Virus record (IMG/VR): IMGVR_UViG_3300012271_000005
Span: 61,430 to 125,429 of that record
Strand: one strand, 5' to 3'
Origin: a virus
DNA: 64,000 nucleotides
The notes under the pieces: generated by a model
The model's input: the letters and a program-made list of their open reading frames with translations, nothing else
Told to the model about the DNA's origin: nothing
Database searches by the model: none
In this document: piece after piece, positions 51,590 through 59,062 of the stretch
Position numbering within the stretch: the stretch's first letter is position 1
Layout of the letters: every line of letters starts with the position of its first letter
Program-made: the position numbers and the translations under genes

Positions 51590-51983
51590 GGGAACATCCC
51601 CACGTGCGTGGGGAAGGGACCTGATGCCCGCGCGTCATGATCTCGGCCACGGGGACATCCCCGCGTGTGCGGGGAAGGGTCGTGTGCCCCCTTCGCGAAG
51701 GTCTTTCCGACGGGGACATCCCCGCGTACACGGGGAGGGGCTAGCGGCCTCACCCGCGCCCGTTGAATGGACGGGAACATCCCCGCGTGTGCGGGGAGGG
51801 GCTCTAGGATACTATGATACTTCTTTTCAAAGTGGGAACATCCCCGCGTGTGCGGGGAGGGGGTGCCTGCGGCTCCCGCGAGGCTGACGAAGCTGGGGAC
51901 ATCCCCGCGTACACGGGGAGGGGGACGGCTCGACCGGGACAGCCTCCGGGACCGGGGGACATCCCCGCGTACACGGGGAGGGG
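51590..51983 (-). CRISPR. Cas-less type I-E-like CRISPR array, 7 repeats and 6 spacers
   Basis: Seven 29-nt repeats start at 51590, 51651, 51712, 51773, 51834, 51895 and 51955. The spacers are 32 nt (five) and 31 nt (the one at 51924-51954). On the plus strand the repeats contain ACATCCCC-GCG(T)-GGGGA with a GGG end. They closely resemble the reverse complement of I-E repeats. The repeat farthest from the predicted leader (51590) is the most degenerate. Variants change both sides of the stem: the 51590 copy has an A-U pair in place of G-C, and the three CGTACACG variants give a U-G wobble only on the minus-strand RNA. No cas gene is present in the window, so host Cascade would be needed. Confidence 0.95.
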
Positions 51984-52093
51984 TCTGTGCCAAGAAGTCA
52001 CATGAGCGGAATCACGTAAGTATTCGGTTTTCAAAGACTTTCAGAGTCCAGTGCCAAACAAGGTCACCCTTGGGCGACACTCTCGACGTCCTT

Positions 52094-52123
52094 ATGGTAA
52101 CCTTGAGGGTGGAGGCGTGTCAA
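52094..52123 (-). promoter_or_regulatory. Promoter at the CRISPR leader
   Basis: TTGACA (52118-52123), 18 nt, TACCAT (52094-52099; TTACCA with 17 nt). It points into the array, leaving a leader of about 105 nt before the first repeat (51983). It lies downstream of the stop of the gene at 52138, so it serves only the array. The 51984-52137 leader contains no gene. Confidence 0.6.
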
Positions 52124-52137
52124 GAGAAATCCCAAGC

Positions 52138-52467
52138 TCACAGCTTCCGAAGAATCGTACGTGAGGTCGCGTCCCCCACGATGGTACAAAGATCAAGCCC
52201 GACCCTCCTGAACGACCTCTGGATCTCATCGTCTGTGATGTTTTCAGGGAGCTTCCAGTCCATCTGGTCCCACATCACCTTCGAGATTTGAGCGCCTAGA
52301 GGAGTCTCCAGATCCTCTTCGCTACGGATCAGGGCGAGGTCCCCCATGAGCAACTCCAGACCTTCCTTATCGGTCTGATCTCCTGATGCCGTGTACGCGT
52401 CGTAGATGCTGGCGGCGGCGCAGTAGATGGGGTCCGTATACGTGGCGTTGGCGTAAACGTAGGACAT
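52138..52467 (-). CDS. Small early-type protein beside the CRISPR array
   Basis: A 109-aa protein. The ATG at 52465-52467 follows GGAG and lies 39 nt from the -10 of a class B promoter. It is acidic and helical. A C-terminal motif (KLPENITDDEIQRSFRRVG) resembles LPPEASDADLERAYCRR in the next gene, so the two are probably divergent paralogues. The function is unknown. Being the gene nearest the array leader, it is a candidate defence modulator. Confidence 0.65.
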   Translation of the reverse strand: MSYVYANATYTDPIYCAAASIYDAYTASGDQTDKEGLELLMGDLALIRSEEDLETPLGAQISKVMWDQMDWKLPENITDDEIQRSFRRVGLDLCTIVGDATSRTILRKL

Positions 52468-52504
52468 GTCGTATCTCCTGTAGTGTCGGATTGTCTTGCA
52501 CACT

Positions 52505-52771
52505 CTATATACCACAAGCATGGTGGTTCGTAAAAGCCATCACGCGTTGGTAGGTCTTTTGAACCTCCTCCACAAGCCTTCGACAGTAGGCTCTCTCAAG
52601 GTCAGCGTCGCTAGCCTCTGGAGGAAGATCCAAGGTCTCGTCGGACCGCAAGGCGGCGAGGAGGAGCTGGCTCGAAGGATTCTGCCTAATGTAGTGCTGG
52701 TAGAAGTCTCCAGGGACGTCGTGACTCCTCAGAGCTGCCAAGGCCTTCTTGTAGTTTTCAGAATCGGCCAT
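52505..52771 (-). CDS. Small early-type protein, paralogue of 52138
   Basis: An 88-aa protein, acidic and helical (YKKALAALRSHDVPGDFYQ, LERAYCRRLVEEVQKTYQ). Its last codons overlap the class B promoter of the next gene. It shares the LPxxxSDxxLxRxxxRR motif with the 52138 product. It is probably transcribed from the class B promoter at 53147 with the 52796 gene. No family is recognised. Confidence 0.6.
   Translation of the reverse strand: MADSENYKKALAALRSHDVPGDFYQHYIRQNPSSQLLLAALRSDETLDLPPEASDADLERAYCRRLVEEVQKTYQRVMAFTNHHACGI
52506..52534 (-). promoter_or_regulatory. Class B promoter (copy 6)
   Basis: TTTACG (52529-52534), 17 nt ending in CTTGTGG, TATATA (52506-52511). It drives 52138. It overlaps the 3' end of the preceding gene. 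Confidence 0.75.
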
Positions 52772-52795
52772 CCTATACTCCCAGTCGCAAGGGGC

Positions 52796-53107
52796 TCAGT
52801 TACCGGCACGAGCGATGCGCCTATGGGCGAACTCCCAGGTGGGGCGGGTCACCCGAGGCATGAGGTCCTTTGCGGCGGCGAAAAACGCCTCGAAGGCCTC
52901 TTGCCCGGAACAGTTCAACTCTATGTCGTGGTCTTCCCACAGCTCTTCGATGATGCTCTCTCCGAACTCAGATTGGGACAGACCCTCGCCGGGGTCGAGT
53001 CGCCAGTCCGAGCACATGGCGCGGAGCCCAACGTTGGCACTCCGGTCGCTTCCTCGCACGCCGAATGCGTGCTGTATCTTCTGGATCAATTCGGCTTGGT
53101 GGTTCAT
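52796..53107 (-). CDS. Small early-type acidic protein
   Basis: A 103-aa protein with its ATG at 53105-53107, 39 nt after the -10 of a class B promoter. It is acidic and helical (ESIIEELWEDHDIELNC, EAFEAFFAAAKDLMPR). Two Cys residues are present. It is the first gene of the pair with 52505. Small acidic proteins of this type often mimic DNA or bind host proteins, but nothing specific is visible. Confidence 0.6.
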   Translation of the reverse strand: MNHQAELIQKIQHAFGVRGSDRSANVGLRAMCSDWRLDPGEGLSQSEFGESIIEELWEDHDIELNCSGQEAFEAFFAAAKDLMPRVTRPTWEFAHRRIARAGN

Positions 53108-53146
53108 GAGGTCTCCTCTCGGGTCGGTGTGTTGTCTTACACACTC

Positions 53147-53175
53147 TATATACCACAAGAGAGGTGGGAGGTAAA
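53147..53175 (-). promoter_or_regulatory. Class B promoter (copy 7)
   Basis: TTTACC (53170-53175), 17 nt ending in CTTGTGG, TATATA (53147-53152). Confidence 0.75.
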
Positions 53176-53195
53176 AAGAATCTCCCCCCGGACGT

Positions 53196-53591
53196 TCAGG
53201 CCTTGCGCCGCTCCATGGCCAGAACAGCCTCACGGTCGATGCGCTCGGACTGGCGGGCCTTGAGGTAGGCACGAGCGCGGGTCACCACTGCGAGGGTCGG
53301 GTGCTTCTTGCACGCGAAGAACAGGACCTCCACGATCACCGGGTCTTCGAGTCGCACGGTGTCGCACGCGTCGAGGACCGTCTTGGAGAGCATGAGCGTC
53401 ACCAGATCCTCATCCAGGACCTGAGGATCAAGGACCGCGCGAAGGCACAGCATCACCAGCTCACGGGGGTCTCCCAGGGCGAACTGTATCGTCGCCTCCG
53501 AGAAGTTCAAGGCGTCGGGCTTGACCATGCTCGACATGACGTCATGCAGGCTATCAGGAGAGAGGGATGCTTTGGCTCGGAGTAGTGCCAT
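53196..53591 (-). CDS. Helical protein, tandem paralogue pair member 1
   Basis: A 131-aa all-helical protein. FFACKKHPTLAVVTRARAYLKA near the C terminus aligns with FFAACRGRKGIKGVVGMRKLIRAA in the next gene, and both have a preceding (K/N)(T/E)VL(D/I)(A/E)AC helix, so the two arose by tandem duplication. The function is unknown. It shares an operon with 53621 under a class A promoter. Confidence 0.65.
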   Translation of the reverse strand: MALLRAKASLSPDSLHDVMSSMVKPDALNFSEATIQFALGDPRELVMLCLRAVLDPQVLDEDLVTLMLSKTVLDACDTVRLEDPVIVEVLFFACKKHPTLAVVTRARAYLKARQSERIDREAVLAMERRKA

Positions 53592-53620
53592 GGGTACTTC
53601 CTCTTACTTGATTTGGTAGG

Positions 53621-54022
53621 TCAGGAGTTCTTGACAGCGGCTCGAATCAGCTTGCGCATGCCGACGACGCCCTTGATGCCCTTGCGACCGCGACACGCTG
53701 CGAAGAATCGCTCGACATGTACGGACCGGTCCTTCCCCTGCAAGGACGCACAGGCCTCGATCAAGACCTCATTGGTGAAGAGCCCCATGAGCACGGCCTG
53801 ATCCGCATCCTCATCGCGCATCAAACGCGTCGCCGCCTCCACAAGCTCCAGGGACGTCAGCTCGGGCAACGGTTGAAAGAGGTCAACCGTGCTGGTCAGA
53901 GTCTGTAGAGCTGCATGCACCAGCGTGGCCGGAGACAGACCCGTCTTCTGCTGGAGCGAGGAGAGGAGTTGCTGCACCTCTGAGGGCAGCGTGAGAGAGA
54001 CGAGAGGTTCTTTGGCAGACAT
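53621..54022 (-). CDS. Helical protein, tandem paralogue pair member 2
   Basis: A 133-aa all-helical protein (start ATG 54020-54022). The N terminus (LVSLTLPSEVQQLLSSLQQKTGLSP) looks like a ribbon-helix-helix DNA-binding start. The C-terminal two thirds match the 53196 product. It may be a DNA-binding regulator of the island. The assignment to ribbon-helix-helix is tentative. Confidence 0.6.
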   Translation of the reverse strand: MSAKEPLVSLTLPSEVQQLLSSLQQKTGLSPATLVHAALQTLTSTVDLFQPLPELTSLELVEAATRLMRDEDADQAVLMGLFTNEVLIEACASLQGKDRSVHVERFFAACRGRKGIKGVVGMRKLIRAAVKNS

Positions 54023-54093
54023 GGGCAACTCACGGCTTGAGGGAGGTTCTCAAAGGGTATCTTGCTCGGGCGGTGACCCTGCAAGTGAGACTC

Positions 54094-54123
54094 CTTATAG
54101 AACGCTTTACTCAAGGCCGTCAA
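54094..54123 (-). promoter_or_regulatory. Class A promoter for the paralogue pair
   Basis: TTGACG (54118-54123), 18 nt, TATAAG (54094-54099). It separates the island from the tail-fibre run that ends at 54130. Confidence 0.6.
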
Positions 54124-54129
54124 GTGCTA

Positions 54130-57100
54130 TTAGGGGAAGTTGACAGGAGTGGTAAAGTCGATGTTGGTGTCCACGCTCGTGATGCTGTTGGCCGTGAAGA
54201 TCACGGAGTCGGGCTCTCCCACCTGCGCGACGGGAGCATTGAGCGTAGCCTTGAGGTTGTTCAGGAGACTCGATCCGTAGAAGTCCGAGTACACGCTCGC
54301 CCCTCCCGTGAGAGCTTCATCCGTCACCGCACCCAGCGCATCCTCTTCGACCACCTCACACTCGACGAGGACGGCCGCGCTCAGGCACAGGAGGTTGGCT
54401 CCTGGAGTGTTGAGCACGGTGTCCACGTCATTCAGGTGCAGGATCTGCCCACGATGGCGAAGGTAGTCGTCCTGCTCCGGGATCGTGTAGACGTCCTCGT
54501 AGGGGTCCAGGAGGGCGATGTCGCACAGGCTGTCACACGCTGCGGAGAGGAGCCCGGTAGTCCCGAGGACAGACTCGGAGCACAGATCAAGCGATGCCAG
54601 GAAGGCGTCCGCGTCCCGTCGAAAGACGACCGTAACGCCATCCTCCGTGATCGCATAATCACCGTTCCCCAGGAGACGGTCCAGCGGGTCGTTGAGCGTG
54701 TCGTCAAACTCCTCCGTCGCTGTGAACGTCGCTTGGTGGGTGAGCGCGAACGGAGGCGTCCCCTCTCCCAGGCGGATCACCGGGCGGTTGTTCTTGAGGT
54801 ACGCCTTGGTGTACGGCTTGCGATGAAAGAGAGTGACCTTGAGCGCGGTCTCCAGGTCCGTCAGCGGAGTCGCGAGCGTGATCTCGTTGGTGTCGCGGTC
54901 ATAGGTGAACGTATAGCTCGTGAGACCGTCCTGAGAGGTCACTGAGAGGATGCGGTCTGCAAACATGCCGACCTGACCCACCCGCAAGATCTGGGACGTG
55001 TAGGGCGTGATCTCGACGATCTCCGGGTCCAGGTCCTCGGTCGGCTCGGGGGAGGTGAGCGTGTTGGACTGGTTGAGGTACGCGTGGGGTAGCGTGCGCT
55101 GGTCTTCCCGCTGATTCACGATCTCGTAGCGTACGTAGTCCCACTGAGCCTCCGTGTAGGCCTGCGGGTCAAGCGTGCCGAACTGGATGTAGCCGAAGTC
55201 CGTGTCGACCCCCTCGCGGTCCGACCTCAGGGGCAAGTCGAGGTAGGGCACTGAGAGTGCCGGCGTTGCCGATCCTCCCAGGTACACGTCCACCGTCGAC
55301 GTCGTGTGGACGCGGAGACGGACCTCCAAGAATGAGCCAAAGAACTCCGCGTCCTCCACGTCGTACTGGCTGGCGTCGAGCAGCGAACCGGACCCGGTGA
55401 GCAGGCCTACCTGACGAGGCTCGTGTGCCGCCTGATGAGCCACGAAGTAGTCGACCTCAAAGGTGCCTTGGCCGTCCAGGACACCAAAGCGTGCCGAGAC
55501 GTCTGCCGACCCTGAAGCCGGAGCAACGAGCACGTCAATCAATCCCAGGTACACGCCGTCCACAAAGACCGTGAGGTTATCGCCTGTACGGACCATCTTG
55601 ACGTTCTGGAGGCCTTCAACCTGCCAGTCATAGGTGAGGCCCACAACAGACCCACCGTCCAGTACAAGCGATCCTGCGCCGTCTACGAGTACGAGCTGAG
55701 GTGTGCCGTCGTCGTACGGGGCGAGGTAGATCTCAAACTCACCATCGTCCACGCCGAATCGCAACGGACACAGGCCGTCCACATCGAGCGTGTAGTCCAG
55801 AACAGAGAACCTCGTTTGGCATACCCAGTCGGTGATTGAGCCCTTGCCCACCTCTACCGCAGACGCATCCGCGAGCACGCCGTCATGCGTGATCCGCAAG
55901 CGATGGTCTAGGTACGACAGCTCGTTGGGATCAAACGTCGAGGTGAAGCCCGCGTCCTCCGGGCTCGTCACTCCGCCGTAGCCGTACAGGAACGCGTCTC
56001 CGATGATAGGTGCGTTGTAGCCGTTGAGGTAGCCCCTGGTCGCCAGGGAGATCGGGTTGACCTGCGACCAGAAGCCTTGAGTGAGCTTGGAGAGCGTATC
56101 CGCTCCCTGGAACTGCGCTGGGGTGCCTCCGTCGAAGAGGCTCACAACGGCCTCTCGGGTCGCGTCTGCCAGCGTCACCGTGGCAGCCAAGCCGCTCGCC
56201 CACGCGCTCACGCGCACGCGGAAGCTCACCTCGTACAGGTTGGATTCCTGGATGAACGGCTCAATGCGTACCCAGTTGTAGCCTCCACCCACAAGAGGTT
56301 GCCCGGCAGACTGCGACTGCACCAGTCCTCCTGCCAGCGTCCCCGCCCACCCCTGATTCTGTGAGACATACCAGGGGGGATCGTCCGCCTCCGGAAGCAC
56401 CGTCATGTCTGTATCAACCGAGACCCGACGTGCGACCTCTCGCCCTTGAGCAGGCAGGACCGAGTATCGAACGAAGTCCCAGCCCGACTCATTGACCGCG
56501 CGGCGCGAGAGCGACCCGAAGAAGACTGAGTTCTGACGCAGGAGAGAGAAGATCTCCGGTGCCACGGCCGCGTCGACTTCAGCCACGCGAGCCAGGGCCG
56601 GTGCGAAGCCGAATCCAAAGACCTCCAGGTCTCCGGTCGGGCTCTTCGCGGCGCGGTAGGAGGTCAACTGCGTGAAATCCGCTTCCACGAAGAGGTTCAC
56701 AGGCCCAAGAGAAGGGAAGGCCACATCAACGGTCACGTCGTACCCGTCGACCCCTTCGTCGTCGACGTCGAGGACCGTATAGATCACGCCCTCGCTCCAG
56801 ATACGCGAGCCCACGATCAAGGGAGGCTCTCCCGTGAAGCGTAGGGACGTGTTGACTCCCAGGGGAGCCTCAACCGTTGCGGTCAAGCCGCTCCAGCTCT
56901 CCGCCAGGGTCTCATCCCCGGCTGACGTCAGCACTCCCACCGTACGGAAAGAGCCAGACAGCTCCAGGAAACCGGTCAGGTAGGCCCTCTCGGTGTCTGC
57001 CCAGCCCGCTCCGAGCCCCGTAAAGACTCCATCTGCCGTGTAGCTCAAGACACGCGTGCGCCAGTTGAGCGTTGAGGTCTGCTCAAAGGTCAGGTCGAGG

Positions 57101-57960
57101 ACGCGGCGAAAGAGAGAGGCGAGCCCCTGAGAGTTGTCCACTCCTGTAGACACGTCCTCGATGATGTAGAGGCTGTCTGGCGAGGTGAACGCAGGCGCGC
57201 CGAGCGTGGGGCCCGTATAGGTGAAACCCTCCGGGTGGTCGTCACCCTCAAAGAACACGGCCGTGGGGAGCGTGTTTCGCTGGAACGGAGGCAAGGAGCC
57301 ACGAAAAGACGGCTCGTTGAGCACGAGAGACGTGGGATCGTTCAGGACAGCGCTGTACTCATAGTCAAACGCCGTCCACTGGTGACCGATCACCTGCGGC
57401 TGGGGTGCTTCGTAGGGCGCCAGGACCGTCTGGAAGGGGAACGGGTGGCCTTGGGCGTTGGAGCCGTACTGGTTGAGCAGGTAGTTCGAGTTGTTGAGCG
57501 CTGCGAATGGGATGGTCGGGTTAGAGACGTAGCTGTAGTCGAGCAGGACCACATCCCCCGGATCAAGCAGGTCATCCAGGACGATGATACCGGCCACCGG
57601 GTCTACAGCGAAGACCACGACCTCCACGCCATTGACCTGGACAGTCACGTCCTCGATGTCTGCAAGCTCACCGGAGCCGTCCCCCGTCGTCAAGGGGCCA
57701 AACTCGGTATAGATCAGCGTCGTCTCGAACGGCGTGATCGGCCCTCGGGAGATCAAGTACCCCGAGGTCGCCACGCTCATGAGGTCAACGTTCGCCCAGA
57801 CACCACGTGTAGGCAGAGAGGACCCCAGGGGCCCCGCGTTGAAGACCTCAACCGGAATCAGGGCCGCGAGCCCGGAGTCGGTCGCGGAGATCTTGGCCGC
57901 CGCCCCTTGCGGATTTGGCCTACGGTGGACCGTAGGGAAACTAAACGTCAAATCACTCAC
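54130..57960 (-). CDS. Giant tail protein with LamG-like lectin region
   Basis: A 1276-aa structural protein. Residues ~670-900 contain two lectin-like (LamG/concanavalin-type) sandwiches, for example VLDGGSVVGLTYDWQVEGLQ followed by KMVRTGDNLTVFVDGVYLG. This suggests carbohydrate contact. The N-terminal part (about 1-250) is strand-rich and has repeated DPxDVVLLDYSY-type segments. Its start overlaps the upstream gene by 4 nt. It probably forms a long receptor-binding fibre or tail appendage. Confidence 0.7.
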   Translation of the reverse strand: MSDLTFSFPTVHRRPNPQGAAAKISATDSGLAALIPVEVFNAGPLGSSLPTRGVWANVDLMSVATSGYLISRGPITPFETTLIYTEFGPLTTGDGSGELADIEDVTVQVNGVEVVVFAVDPVAGIIVLDDLLDPGDVVLLDYSYVSNPTIPFAALNNSNYLLNQYGSNAQGHPFPFQTVLAPYEAPQPQVIGHQWTAFDYEYSAVLNDPTSLVLNEPSFRGSLPPFQRNTLPTAVFFEGDDHPEGFTYTGPTLGAPAFTSPDSLYIIEDVSTGVDNSQGLASLFRRVLDLTFEQTSTLNWRTRVLSYTADGVFTGLGAGWADTERAYLTGFLELSGSFRTVGVLTSAGDETLAESWSGLTATVEAPLGVNTSLRFTGEPPLIVGSRIWSEGVIYTVLDVDDEGVDGYDVTVDVAFPSLGPVNLFVEADFTQLTSYRAAKSPTGDLEVFGFGFAPALARVAEVDAAVAPEIFSLLRQNSVFFGSLSRRAVNESGWDFVRYSVLPAQGREVARRVSVDTDMTVLPEADDPPWYVSQNQGWAGTLAGGLVQSQSAGQPLVGGGYNWVRIEPFIQESNLYEVSFRVRVSAWASGLAATVTLADATREAVVSLFDGGTPAQFQGADTLSKLTQGFWSQVNPISLATRGYLNGYNAPIIGDAFLYGYGGVTSPEDAGFTSTFDPNELSYLDHRLRITHDGVLADASAVEVGKGSITDWVCQTRFSVLDYTLDVDGLCPLRFGVDDGEFEIYLAPYDDGTPQLVLVDGAGSLVLDGGSVVGLTYDWQVEGLQNVKMVRTGDNLTVFVDGVYLGLIDVLVAPASGSADVSARFGVLDGQGTFEVDYFVAHQAAHEPRQVGLLTGSGSLLDASQYDVEDAEFFGSFLEVRLRVHTTSTVDVYLGGSATPALSVPYLDLPLRSDREGVDTDFGYIQFGTLDPQAYTEAQWDYVRYEIVNQREDQRTLPHAYLNQSNTLTSPEPTEDLDPEIVEITPYTSQILRVGQVGMFADRILSVTSQDGLTSYTFTYDRDTNEITLATPLTDLETALKVTLFHRKPYTKAYLKNNRPVIRLGEGTPPFALTHQATFTATEEFDDTLNDPLDRLLGNGDYAITEDGVTVVFRRDADAFLASLDLCSESVLGTTGLLSAACDSLCDIALLDPYEDVYTIPEQDDYLRHRGQILHLNDVDTVLNTPGANLLCLSAAVLVECEVVEEDALGAVTDEALTGGASVYSDFYGSSLLNNLKATLNAPVAQVGEPDSVIFTANSITSVDTNIDFTTPVNFP

Positions 57961-59045
57961 GGCTCACGTACCATCGTGTAAGAGGTCAACTGGTTGTCGG
58001 GATTGTAGACCGCCACGATCGTGTAGGTCTCCGAGACGTTGGTATCCGCCAGCACGTCGGCCCTTGAGGGGTACAGTCTCACCGTCGCCCCCGTCAAGTT
58101 GTTGCTGCCGTCGTACGTCTGCCCCGTCAAGCTGAAGTTCTCATGGGTGAGTCCCAGGATGCGCGTCGTCGCCTCCGTGATCGCATCCACCTTCCCATCA
58201 AGGGCCGTGACGTCACCCTGAAGCGTCGTCACGTCCGTAGTCAGCGTCCCAACGTTCGTAGTCAGCGTGCTGACGTCTGTTGAGATCGCGGCTACGTCCG
58301 TTGAGAGCGTCCCCAGGTCCGTACCGGTGTTGGCACTCAAGACCTGCAAGGAGTCTGTGAGCGTATCAAAGCCCGCGCCTTGGATGTCCGTGACCTCCAG
58401 CGCGAGAGCATCGACCTTCCCATCGGTCGTGGCGATGTCCAGAAGAGCCGTGTCGACGTTGCCGTCCACGACTGCGAGATCTGAGGTCAGAGTGTCGACC
58501 TTGCCGTCCGTGGTCGCAAGGTTCGTGAGGACTGTATCGACCTTGCCGTCCGTAGTCGCAATGTCCGTGAGGACCGTAGCGATGTCCGTGAGGACCGTAT
58601 CGACCTTACCATCGGTAGTCGCGAGGTCAGTGAGGAGGGTATCAACGTTGGCATCCACGACCGCAAGATCGGTGAGGACCGTATCGACCTTACCATCCGT
58701 GGTCGCAACCTGAGCGCTCACGTCGTCCAGGACGTTGGCGGCGATGCTCGCGGAGAGGTTGTACTGGTCGAAGGTGCCCAGAGCCAGAGGGTCCTTGAAG
58801 GAGATCACCAGGAGGCCGAGCGTGTCGGTCTCCCCGGCTCCCAGATCCACGGCGTAAATCCCCGGCATGTTGGCCGCGCTCAGCTCCGTGAAGTTGAGAC
58901 CCGTCAAAGCAAACGCAGCCGGGACGCCTCCGTCCTTGGATACGTAGGCCTCCACGTCTGTGTCGGTGAGCCCCGTTACAGACGTGCCGCCTGCTGCCAG
59001 AATGATCACCACAGTCGCGGCGGTGGATTGCTTAAGCTGAAGCAT
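57957..59045 (-). CDS. Tail-fibre protein with trimeric coiled-coil shaft
   Basis: A 362-aa protein. Residues ~105-285 are repeats of the type LATTDGKVDTVLTD, an Ile/Val/Leu heptad-like shaft typical of trimeric fibres. The N-terminal ~100 residues resemble those of the 59063 product (NMPGIYAVDL and NMPGVYEVAF). The C-terminal 75 residues (ITRILGL-type segment, TYDGSNNLTGATVRLYP) are shared with the C terminus of the 59063 protein. It is therefore a short paralogue of the larger fibre. Confidence 0.8.
   Translation of the reverse strand: MLQLKQSTAATVVIILAAGGTSVTGLTDTDVEAYVSKDGGVPAAFALTGLNFTELSAANMPGIYAVDLGAGETDTLGLLVISFKDPLALGTFDQYNLSASIAANVLDDVSAQVATTDGKVDTVLTDLAVVDANVDTLLTDLATTDGKVDTVLTDIATVLTDIATTDGKVDTVLTNLATTDGKVDTLTSDLAVVDGNVDTALLDIATTDGKVDALALEVTDIQGAGFDTLTDSLQVLSANTGTDLGTLSTDVAAISTDVSTLTTNVGTLTTDVTTLQGDVTALDGKVDAITEATTRILGLTHENFSLTGQTYDGSNNLTGATVRLYPSRADVLADTNVSETYTIVAVYNPDNQLTSYTMVREP
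58430..58720. repeat. Coiled-coil coding repeats
   Basis: Tandem imperfect 30-45 bp units containing GTATCGACCTTACCATC encode the TDGKVDTVLTD repeats of the fibre shaft. They are prone to length change by recombination. Confidence 0.75.
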
Positions 59046-59062
59046 AGAGGCTCCTCAAGAGT

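Noticed and set aside
51517-51993. Open frames on both strands across the CRISPR repeats (PRTRGDVP/PPRVRGDVP-type peptides)
   Set aside because: These are translations of type I-E repeats and a well-known annotation artefact; no ribosome site or coding bias.
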